This document shows, piece after piece, positions 1-5,883 of a stretch of 8,142 nt of DNA. The stretch is from Ignavibacteriaceae bacterium (GTDB taxonomy: Bacteria; Bacteroidota; Ignavibacteria; Ignavibacteriales; Ignavibacteriaceae): positions 1 to 8,142 of the forward strand of contig JARLHB010000074.1 in NCBI GenBank assembly GCA_031292465.1, written 5' to 3'. Made by a program: the position numbers and the translations under genes. The stretch's first letter is position 1; each line of letters opens with the position of its first letter. A model generated the notes under the pieces. It did no database searches and was not told the origin of the DNA. It saw nothing but the letters and a program-made list of their open reading frames with translations.

Positions 1-630
1 GGAATATGCAACAAGCGAATAGTCAGCGTTTAGAGCACGGGCAGTCATACCCGCATAAGACATGCTTGCATTTTCTGTTTCCAGGCTGAAAGTGCAATTA
101 CCGTTTTCGCCCTCCACGCCATAACCGCATGTAATTGAGTTGCCGATAAATTCAATACGCCTTTCGGGGCGGTGTTCAGGCGGTAATAAATTTTTTCCTT
201 TATCAAGTATAAATCCGTCAAACTCACCTTTACCGAATAAAGATTCCGAGCGTTTTGTGATGGTTACAGAATGGGGCAGGGAATCGGCGAGCCCGGATGC
301 AATCTTATAAACGCCTGAAGAATCAACGGTTAAAATTCTCGGAGCATGATTATCAACAACAACTGCATATTCGTTTTTATGCCCGCCCATACGGACGCAG
401 CAGCTTGTGCCTTCAAAATTGGCATGAATGAACACGCCGGCCCAGTCATAGGTAACTTTAGAGGGATTAGAAAAATCAAACCTGCCTATATATTGTATAT
501 CAGGGTTATCCGCATTAATGTAACCGGTTGATTCCTCATTTTTTGTTGTTGTTACAACAGAAGAACATGATGATAAAAGAACTACAAACGATAAACCGGC
601 AATAAGCCGGCATATAAAAATTTTATTCAT
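1..630 (-). CDS. Secreted lipoprotein esterase, CE2-like (SGNH/GDSL hydrolase), 3' end off the left edge
   Basis: The frame is open from an ATG at 628-630 to base 1, giving 210 residues with no stop, so this is the N-terminal part of a larger protein. A basic start (MNKIFICR), a hydrophobic stretch and the lipobox LSSC with Cys22 show a lipoprotein signal peptide, so the product is probably anchored in an outer or inner membrane. Residues about 46-145 (opening YIGRFDF and containing WAGVFIHANFEG) resemble the N-terminal beta-sandwich domain of carbohydrate esterase family 2. Residues 159-170 (IEFIGNSITCGY) are the block I motif of SGNH hydrolases, with Ser165 the expected nucleophile. Family members remove acetyl groups from plant polysaccharides such as xylan or mannan. 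The catalytic His and the rest of the hydrolase domain would lie beyond the edge, so activity cannot be judged. No clear Shine-Dalgarno precedes the ATG, but the signal peptide starts cleanly there. The family call is fairly sure; the substrate is inferred. Confidence 0.82.
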   Translation of the reverse strand, partial: MNKIFICRLIAGLSFVVLLSSCSSVVTTTKNEESTGYINADNPDIQYIGRFDFSNPSKVTYDWAGVFIHANFEGTSCCVRMGGHKNEYAVVVDNHAPRILTVDSSGVYKIASGLADSLPHSVTITKRSESLFGKGEFDGFILDKGKNLLPPEHRPERRIEFIGNSITCGYGVEGENGNCTFSLETENASMSYAGMTARALNADYSLVAYS

Positions 631-874
631 GATATTGTATTATTAATAATTAATGTATTTGGAATATCTATTTTTTAATGAAGTCTTATATTCTCATTTA
701 TTTTTATTTAACGTCTTTAAAAATAATACATCATAATTCCATATACTAAATAAATAATGAGAAAGTAGTTGTTATAGTTATTGTCTTTAATCTTAACTGC
801 AGAATTTGCTGCCATTAAGTGTAAAAACTCATAAAAAGAAGGTTCCCGACTGGTATTTACTTATAGAAAATTAT

Positions 875-908
875 TTGTTATTTTCAGTAAAATAAAAATA
901 TAAGTTTG
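875..908 (+). promoter_or_regulatory. Candidate Bacteroidota-type promoter for the T9SS protein gene
   Basis: TAAGTTTG at 901-908 matches the Bacteroidota -7 consensus TAnnTTTG. A TTG lies at 875-877, 23 bp upstream, at the upper limit of the 17-23 bp spacing described for these promoters. Transcription would start near 912-916 and leave a leader of about 240 nt before the ATG at 1157. The motif is short and the region AT-rich, so chance is a real alternative. Whether this lineage uses this promoter type is also an assumption. Confidence 0.25.
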
Positions 909-1146
909 AATTTATAATCAGGGTGAGCTACGCATGTATATAACCGGAAAGAATAATTCATAAGGGAATAAAAGTTTAGCGTTTCATACTTTAGTTAGTA
1001 TTCCAGGGTACGAAGAGATCGAATAAAAATCCAATCGAGATGGTTAATTACTTTTAATAAAACATTACTGTTGTGGTCAGAGGTGATTTCCTATTATTGT
1101 TAAAAAACTAAGGAATTAATAATCGTTAATTAATAAGTAAAAAATA

Positions 1147-1151
1147 GGGAG
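1147..1151 (+). promoter_or_regulatory. Shine-Dalgarno site of the T9SS protein gene
   Basis: GGGAG lies five bases before the ATG at 1157. This supports that start, which is also followed at once by a signal peptide. Confidence 0.6.
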
Positions 1152-1156
1152 CGGGT

Positions 1157-2665
1157 ATGTTTTTACGAATTACAATTATGTGCTTTATTTGTTCTGCCTT
1201 TGTTTTATGCCAGGTGCCTGATAATATACAGCGTTACCGGGATGACGATAAAGGTAGCTTTAGCAACCGGCAGCAAGGGATCTTAGTTGGTAATAGAATA
1301 AATACACTTTTTTATAATGATGGTATAGTCGGGAAATGGGATTTTACTCCAACCTGTGAGTGGCCGGTGGGCAGCGGCCATAATAACCTTAGCGAATATA
1401 CATTTGTGGCAACTGCAGAGATTACTGCGCCGGATAATTCGCAAATAATTCATCCTGTTGAAACCGCATACAGTGAACAATATAATTATGATCCCGTTAC
1501 ATCTTTACCAAATGGTTTTGAACCAATTGCAGGTTATTCAAGTGCAAATACTGTCGCAGCAAGTAATGATAAACTAACCTGGCCATCGCAATGGCCGGCT
1601 GCATTAGGTCTTTCCTTGGATTATAATGGGCACTGGTACGGGTATTTCGGAAAGGATTCTTTTAATGCTGCACAAGAGATATATTATGTAATGGATGATT
1701 CTCAGGATAGAACGTTTGACCGCAGCCCCTACGGTTTTTCACCTGATTCGACAGATTTTACACGACGTGGCCTTGGCTTGCGGGTTGAGGTGAGAGGCTT
1801 CCAGTGGAATGACAGCCTGCGCGAAGACATAATATTCTTCATATATAGTGTTTGGAACATCTCCGATTTTGATTATGATAAAATGGTATTAGGTTTATTT
1901 TTTGAGCCGGGTGTTGGCGGCGCAAATACTACCATGCCGGGGAATGAGACAGGTATTGATTCAGCAAACGGGCTTGTTTATTCATGGGCGCCTTCTGGAA
2001 TTGGCAATCCGGGCAACTGGAAAACCGGGTATTTCGGTATAGGCGTGCTTTCAACTTCATTAGGGACGAATACTAAACCGGGTTTATCTATGGTGTCTGC
2101 TTATGTTAATTCTAAAGGGCCTGGAAGCCTTTGGCCTAAGAACAATGATGTAATGTGGGCGGACATGACCGGGGGAATTGATACTACAGTTAGGAATGAT
2201 TATTTGCATAATAACGTAATAGGAAGCGGGCCATTTTTATTTAAGAGATGGACAAATACAGAATTTGCTTCTGCAATTATTATGGGCAACGATCTGAATG
2301 ATGTCCTAAAAAAGAAAATTATTGCACAGGCAATTTATAACAATAATTTAATTATACCTGACAGCTTAGTTTCGGATGTTGCTAAAGAAAATAATTTAGT
2401 TAAAGGTTTTGAACTAAAACAGAATTACCCGAATCCGTTCAACCCTTCAACAACTATAAGTTATTCAATTGCCAAAACCAATATAGTTACAATTAAGGTT
2501 TATGATGTTTTGGGTAAAGAAGTCGCTACATTGGTTAATGAAGAAAAACAGCCCGGCAGTTATGATGTAAATTTTAATGCATCTAAACTTACAAGCGGAG
2601 TTTATTTATACAGGTTGCAGGCAGGAAGTTTTTCAGAAACCAAAAAGTTTATTTTACTAAAATAA
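1157..2665 (+). CDS. Secreted protein of unknown function with C-terminal T9SS type A sorting domain
   Basis: The 502-residue product starts with a signal peptide (hydrophobic residues about 3-17). Cleavage is likely after VLC at 16-18, before Gln19; the residue before Cys18 is Leu, so this is not a good lipobox. Residues 418-502 form a complete type A T9SS sorting domain: NYPNPFNPST at 423-432, KVYDVLGKEV at 447-456, GVYLYRL at 481-487, and a KKFILLK end. Such domains direct proteins across the outer membrane, where they are usually cleaved and either attached to the surface or released. The middle (about 35-375) is rich in aromatic residues, Gly and Asp. It has segments such as YYVMDD at 176-181 and RRGLGLRVEVRG at 203-214, which I recall from large uncharacterised secreted proteins of Ignavibacteria. 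No catalytic motif is visible. A surface or matrix role is only a guess. The gene appears to be transcribed alone and converges on the gene ending at 2806. Confidence 0.88.
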   Translation: MFLRITIMCFICSAFVLCQVPDNIQRYRDDDKGSFSNRQQGILVGNRINTLFYNDGIVGKWDFTPTCEWPVGSGHNNLSEYTFVATAEITAPDNSQIIHPVETAYSEQYNYDPVTSLPNGFEPIAGYSSANTVAASNDKLTWPSQWPAALGLSLDYNGHWYGYFGKDSFNAAQEIYYVMDDSQDRTFDRSPYGFSPDSTDFTRRGLGLRVEVRGFQWNDSLREDIIFFIYSVWNISDFDYDKMVLGLFFEPGVGGANTTMPGNETGIDSANGLVYSWAPSGIGNPGNWKTGYFGIGVLSTSLGTNTKPGLSMVSAYVNSKGPGSLWPKNNDVMWADMTGGIDTTVRNDYLHNNVIGSGPFLFKRWTNTEFASAIIMGNDLNDVLKKKIIAQAIYNNNLIIPDSLVSDVAKENNLVKGFELKQNYPNPFNPSTTISYSIAKTNIVTIKVYDVLGKEVATLVNEEKQPGSYDVNFNASKLTSGVYLYRLQAGSFSETKKFILLK

Positions 2666-2733
2666 TGGATATCTTCCAGTTCCATAAATATTAACATGAC
2701 AACTTTATAAAATTAAAACAACTCTTTATTTCA

Positions 2734-2763
2734 GCAACCCACGACAGAAAGGTCCTGGGTTGC
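2734..2763. terminator. Hairpin between convergent genes, possible bidirectional terminator
   Basis: GCAACCCA at 2734-2741 pairs perfectly with TGGGTTGC at 2756-2763. Beyond one C/C mismatch, GAC (2743-2745) pairs with GTC (2752-2754), leaving a six-base loop. The hairpin sits 68 bp after the T9SS gene stop and 42 bp after the end of the convergent membrane-protein gene, as expected of a shared terminator. Neither strand has a strong T-run straight after the stem, so it is not a textbook intrinsic terminator. It may instead slow polymerase or protect 3' ends. Confidence 0.5.
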
Positions 2764-2805
2764 CAACTAAAAGATTGTGTATTTTAATTATAAGCAGTAA
2801 TTAAT

Positions 2806-3111
2806 CTAATTGTGCACGCCGGCAAACACCACACTACACATTAAACTCATAAGCAGGATACCGATAAAAAATATAATGACGGACCATATATTTTTATTGG
2901 ATATTCTAGAAGCTCTGAATAAAAGATAACTTATTACAAGGTTAAGGAGACCCCACAAAACATTTACCGTTGGAGATGATAATCCTTTACCGGGTGGATT
3001 GGCAAAAGGTGTTGGGAAAGATTGTCCGGTAATGCCCTCAATAAAATGAGGGGCAAAATTTGCCAGGAATATTCCTGCAAATAAACACGCAATATAATTG
3101 TACCATTTCAT
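2806..3111 (-). CDS. Small conserved membrane protein with three predicted helices
   Basis: The product has 101 residues with three hydrophobic segments at about 5-23, 47-65 and 76-98, so it should sit in the inner membrane. Between the first two lies a hydrophilic loop with a striking Pro/Gly-rich motif: PHFIEGITGQ at 21-30, then FPTPF at 32-36 and PPGKGLSSP at 39-47. This loop looks like the functional or binding part. I recall similar short proteins with the same loop in other bacteria but know no established function or family name. Its ATG comes 2 bp after the stop of the methyltransferase gene, with an AGGA Shine-Dalgarno inside the end of that gene. The two are therefore almost certainly co-transcribed and translationally coupled. 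A link to the methyltransferase substrate is inferred from this position only. Confidence 0.82.
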   Translation of the reverse strand: MKWYNYIACLFAGIFLANFAPHFIEGITGQSFPTPFANPPGKGLSSPTVNVLWGLLNLVISYLLFRASRISNKNIWSVIIFFIGILLMSLMCSVVFAGVHN

Positions 3112-3113
3112 AA

Positions 3114-4097
3114 TTAATTACTTCCTATTAAAATATTGTTTCCTTCACCGGCGTCAGTAAGTTCAAATTTATTTAATCCTGCCGCGGTCATCCATTCTTT
3201 CACTTCTTTTTCTGTATAAGTTGTCCCTTCATCTGTACCGACAAGCATATTTATTGCAAATATTGCCCCGGCAAGGGGAGCAGTGCGGTTATCATTCATT
3301 ATATAATCAAGTACGGCTATTTTACCTTTCTCATTTAATGCGGAAGCGCATTTCTTTATAAGTAAAGCGTTTTCATCATAGGAATTACTGTGAATAACTG
3401 CTGAGAGAAAAATAAAATCATATCCATTGCCGATATCGTCTTTAAGGTAGTTGCCCGCTAATGTAGTAATGCGGCCGGACATATTCTGCTTTGCTATATA
3501 TTCCTGAGTAATTGGCACTACGTTAGGCAGATCAAATACTACTGCTGACATAGAGGGATCATCATTTATGAACGTGGCTGCAAAAACTCCGGAACCTCCG
3601 CCAATATCAAGCAGCCTTTTAACACCGGATAAATTAATTAATCCTTTTACAGTTTTTGCCCTTGCAATTCCTCTTGCATGCATCGCTGCAATAAAAGCTT
3701 TTAACCATTCATCGCCTCTTTGGTTTATCTCGGATTCTTTCTTAGCATCCTTATCCTTTACGATTTCGCTTAATTTGCTCCACGTATTCCAAAGATGATT
3801 TTGGTGCATTACACCTCCCAAAAAAGACGGGCTTGATTTTACAAGAAGCTTTGAGGCGGATTCTGAATTAGAAAAGTTACCGTTATTCTTATTTAGCAAT
3901 TTTAATGATGTTAAAACGTTTAAAAGCTTTTCAAGCGGATACGGGACGGCGTTAATTTTTTCTGCAAGTTCGTTAGAAGATAATTCTAGACCGTTTAGCT
4001 CATCAAAAATATTAAGCTCAACCGCGGAAAGTATTATTCTGCTTCGCTGGTAGCCGGTTATCATTTGCATTAATTCGGAAGAAGAATAACCATTCAT
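3114..4097 (-). CDS. SAM-dependent O-methyltransferase-family protein (winged-helix plus Rossmann domains)
   Basis: The 327-residue product has the layout of the plant-type/polyketide O-methyltransferase family (the group of acetylserotonin O-methyltransferase and bacterial CrtF/TcmN-like enzymes). Residues about 7-90 form an N-terminal helical winged-helix dimerisation domain, followed by a class I Rossmann methyltransferase domain. Visible motifs are the SAM-binding glycine loop LLDIGGGSG at 162-170, FDLP at 188-191 (acidic residue for the ribose hydroxyls) and GNY at 215-217. His236 in LSAVIHSNS is at the position of the family's general base. The substrate, probably a small aromatic, polyketide or terpenoid hydroxyl, cannot be told from the sequence. 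Length is typical of bacterial members. The start is supported by GGAG five bases before the ATG. It is the first gene of a two-gene unit with the small membrane protein downstream. Confidence 0.88.
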   Translation of the reverse strand: MNGYSSSELMQMITGYQRSRIILSAVELNIFDELNGLELSSNELAEKINAVPYPLEKLLNVLTSLKLLNKNNGNFSNSESASKLLVKSSPSFLGGVMHQNHLWNTWSKLSEIVKDKDAKKESEINQRGDEWLKAFIAAMHARGIARAKTVKGLINLSGVKRLLDIGGGSGVFAATFINDDPSMSAVVFDLPNVVPITQEYIAKQNMSGRITTLAGNYLKDDIGNGYDFIFLSAVIHSNSYDENALLIKKCASALNEKGKIAVLDYIMNDNRTAPLAGAIFAINMLVGTDEGTTYTEKEVKEWMTAAGLNKFELTDAGEGNNILIGSN

Positions 4098-4119
4098 AAC
4101 AACTCCGTTAAGTATATAT

Positions 4120-4127
4120 CAAATATA
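4120..4127 (-). promoter_or_regulatory. Candidate -7 element upstream of the methyltransferase gene
   Basis: Read on the minus strand, this is TATATTTG, a full match to the Bacteroidota TAnnTTTG element. It would place the transcript start about 15 bases before the ATG at 4097, still leaving the GGAG ribosome-binding site in the message. The nearest upstream TTG is 26 bp away, outside the usual 17-23 bp. A TATAAT on the same strand at 4142-4147 is an alternative -10, but it has only a poor -35 partner. The choice is uncertain. Confidence 0.28.
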
Positions 4128-4216
4128 AATAAATGTAGAATATTATAGTATTACAAATCATAGCCCAAAAACATTATTAAAATAAAATGATATATTCTAT
4201 TGCATATTTAAAAAAA

Positions 4217-4245
4217 TTGCTTAAAATTATACCTAATAATAAAAT
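4217..4245 (+). promoter_or_regulatory. Weak candidate promoter of the SpoIIAA/STAS-like gene
   Basis: TTGCTT at 4217-4222 and TAAAAT at 4240-4245 are 17 bp apart, the ideal sigma-70 spacing. The -10 matches five of six consensus bases but the -35 only three. If it is used, transcription would begin within a few bases of the ATG at 4256, giving a leaderless or nearly leaderless message. That would fit the lack of any Shine-Dalgarno there. The surrounding DNA is very AT-rich, so this is tentative. Confidence 0.22.
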
Positions 4246-4255
4246 AGAAATGTAA

Positions 4256-4630
4256 ATGTTTAAAGTTAAAACAGATATTGAGAAAAACAGACTGATTGTT
4301 ACTTTAATTGGTTTAATGCCGGTTTCTGATGCAAAAAAGACAGAGGAACTTATTCTAAAAGGAATTGAAGAATTACAGCCCGGCTTTGATTTTATAACCG
4401 ACTTTTCCCGGCTTATACGCGGTGAAGAGGAAGATGTAAAAATTCTTCAGGAATTAATGTTGCTAATAACTGCTAAAAAAGTTAACAGGGTTGTAAGAGT
4501 CGTCGGCACATCTAAAACGGGGTTATTGCAGTTTGCTAATAATTCTTTAAAAATAGAATCGTATAAGCTAAAGTATGTACCCACAATTGAAGATGCTGAA
4601 AGTTTTCTGGACAAAAAAGAAGAGGAATAA
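4256..4630 (+). CDS. Small SpoIIAA/STAS-like alpha/beta protein
   Basis: The product is a soluble 124-residue protein with no signal peptide or membrane segment. Strands and helices alternate as in the SpoIIAA-like/STAS-SEC14-type fold: strands at about 2-7, 12-19, 44-49, 77-83 and 103-108, helices at about 23-40, 60-75, 86-100 and 111-119. The segment PGFDFITDFSRL at 42-53 and the VVRVVG strand at 79-84 are typical of small bacterial proteins of this group. Such proteins often work as regulatory partners or lipid/nucleotide-binding modules. No phosphorylation site can be assigned with confidence, and the role here is unknown. The start has no Shine-Dalgarno. An in-frame ATG-TAA pair lies directly before it. 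It stands alone, divergent from the methyltransferase gene and ending only 8 bp from the convergent luxC-like gene. Confidence 0.75.
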   Translation: MFKVKTDIEKNRLIVTLIGLMPVSDAKKTEELILKGIEELQPGFDFITDFSRLIRGEEEDVKILQELMLLITAKKVNRVVRVVGTSKTGLLQFANNSLKIESYKLKYVPTIEDAESFLDKKEEE

Positions 4631-4638
4631 AAGTTAAT

Positions 4639-5883
4639 TTAAATTATTATATGAACTCTTTTAGTGAGTTCATTAAGCAGGGAGTATCCGTCCCATATTG
4701 GTGCAAAGTTTAGAGCCTGCCCGATTGGAACTATCCTGTCAACCCCGGCGCCGTTAACTTTAGCAGCAAATTCACAAAGTTCTTCTTTATTGAAACCGGA
4801 ATAAGCAAGAGTCTGATCTTTTCTGCTTACAAGCAGGGAAAGTTCCAAAAGATTTTCAATAAAGCATTCAAAGAAGAAGCCGCCGCCGCATGTTTCCCTG
4901 AATTTACTTATTTCGGATTTATCGACTCTTACAACAGCAGGTTCACCGCTTTTGGGCAATTCAGGTTTTGATGAGGCATCCGTTTTTGAAAGAGACTCAT
5001 ACATATAAACAAGCTTTTCCATAGCAACATCTATTGTATCAACTTTTCCTTTACGCGTAAGTTCCGAGTTTAGAAACTGCCGGAATGAAGCGCTTGCCTG
5101 TTCATTCTCTTTATTACTACCGGCAAACAGGATAAATCTTGGTGAAGAACATGCCATTTGATCGAACCAGTACGCATCATTATAAAATTGGTTTGCAAGC
5201 TTAGATTTACCGTCGGCATCCAACATATTATATGATGAGGATTTTATTACAGAGTAAGAAAATTTATCAGCAAACGTAATATCTTTAGTTGCGGGCTTTG
5301 CCGGAAGCAGGCGGATATTATTTATTGTTTCATCGCCGCCCCACAATACTCTTACATCTGAACGGAGTGAAATAAACCTGTTAATTGATTCTTCTCTCGG
5401 ATACGTCAACAGAATATTCCGCTGCGCAACTGATGCCAGGTTTTCATCCTCCAGCACTTTTCGTATAGCATAAAAAAGCATTTCAAGCTGCGGGTTCAAA
5501 GTTTGCGAAACCCTGACAATATTTATATTGCCTGCCAGCAGAGACAGCGCCCACGAATAAAGAAATATGCTGTCCACGTTTGAAGGGGCTATGTGAAATG
5601 CTATACCGCGGGGTACAATAACTTCTGAGTTGCTTATTCCGGTTTTAAATTGTTCAGCAATTGATATAATGTTCGACTTCCTTAGCCAGTAGGCAAGTGC
5701 AACAAGCTCAGGGTAACTTTTTATTCCTTTTGTTTCAAGAATTTCCTTTGACAGGGCAGAAAGAAATTCAATACTTGCGGAATCAAAAGAGGGCAGAGGT
5801 TTTTGGGAAATAAAATTATTATTAATAATAATTTCAAGTTCAGCGCCCGGATTATGCTTTGGTGCAAAAACGGTTACATTCAT
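4639..5883 (-). CDS. luxC: LuxC-type long-chain acyl-CoA reductase (fatty-acid reductase subunit)
   Basis: The 414-residue product belongs to the LuxC acyl-CoA reductase family. This family uses NADPH to reduce an acyl group, held as a thioester on an active-site Cys, to the aldehyde. The nucleophile is probably Cys245 in DQMACSSPR. Other family landmarks are PRGIAFHIAPSNV at 91-103 (nucleotide-binding region of the aldehyde-dehydrogenase-like fold), LLAGNINIVRVS at 115-126 and WGGDETI at 181-187. The protein is shorter than luminous Vibrio LuxC (about 480 residues) but has the whole core. Its ATG overlaps the luxE-like stop by one base (TAATG), with AGGAG about ten bases upstream, so the two genes are translationally coupled. 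No luciferase gene is present in the window. The aldehyde is therefore more likely an intermediate in lipid, surface glycan or natural-product synthesis. The symbol marks the family, not a role in luminescence. Confidence 0.9.
   Translation of the reverse strand: MNVTVFAPKHNPGAELEIIINNNFISQKPLPSFDSASIEFLSALSKEILETKGIKSYPELVALAYWLRKSNIISIAEQFKTGISNSEVIVPRGIAFHIAPSNVDSIFLYSWALSLLAGNINIVRVSQTLNPQLEMLFYAIRKVLEDENLASVAQRNILLTYPREESINRFISLRSDVRVLWGGDETINNIRLLPAKPATKDITFADKFSYSVIKSSSYNMLDADGKSKLANQFYNDAYWFDQMACSSPRFILFAGSNKENEQASASFRQFLNSELTRKGKVDTIDVAMEKLVYMYESLSKTDASSKPELPKSGEPAVVRVDKSEISKFRETCGGGFFFECFIENLLELSLLVSRKDQTLAYSGFNKEELCEFAAKVNGAGVDRIVPIGQALNFAPIWDGYSLLNELTKRVHIII

Larger units (their letters stand above)
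631..1156. other. Gene-free AT-rich intergenic region between divergent genes
   Basis: This stretch of 526 bp separates the divergently read esterase and T9SS-protein genes. I see no convincing coding sequence: the only short ATG frames noticed end within about ten codons. I see no tRNA or other recognisable RNA gene and no tandem repeats. It must hold the promoters of both flanking genes. One candidate for the plus strand is listed separately. It could also hide a small RNA or a long 5' leader, but nothing in the sequence shows this directly. Confidence 0.6.

Noticed and set aside
45..227. Minus-strand 60-residue frame
   Set aside because: It overlaps the esterase gene in another frame, and its product has no recognisable features.
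346..531. Plus-strand 61-residue frame
   Set aside because: It is antisense to the esterase lipoprotein coding sequence, with no supporting motif.
1097..1125. TTG plus TAATAATC as a promoter close to the T9SS gene
   Set aside because: Spacing is acceptable, but the downstream element fails the TTTG half of the consensus and resembles general AT-rich background.
1157..1213. Lipoprotein signal in the T9SS protein (Cys18)
   Set aside because: The residue before the Cys is Leu, not Gly, Ala or Ser, so the lipobox is poor. Cleavage by signal peptidase I before Gln19 fits better.
1283..1480. Minus-strand 65-residue frame
   Set aside because: It is antisense to the T9SS protein gene, which has clear coding evidence.
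3568..3798. Plus-strand 76-residue frame
   Set aside because: It is antisense to the methyltransferase core, including the SAM-binding motif region.
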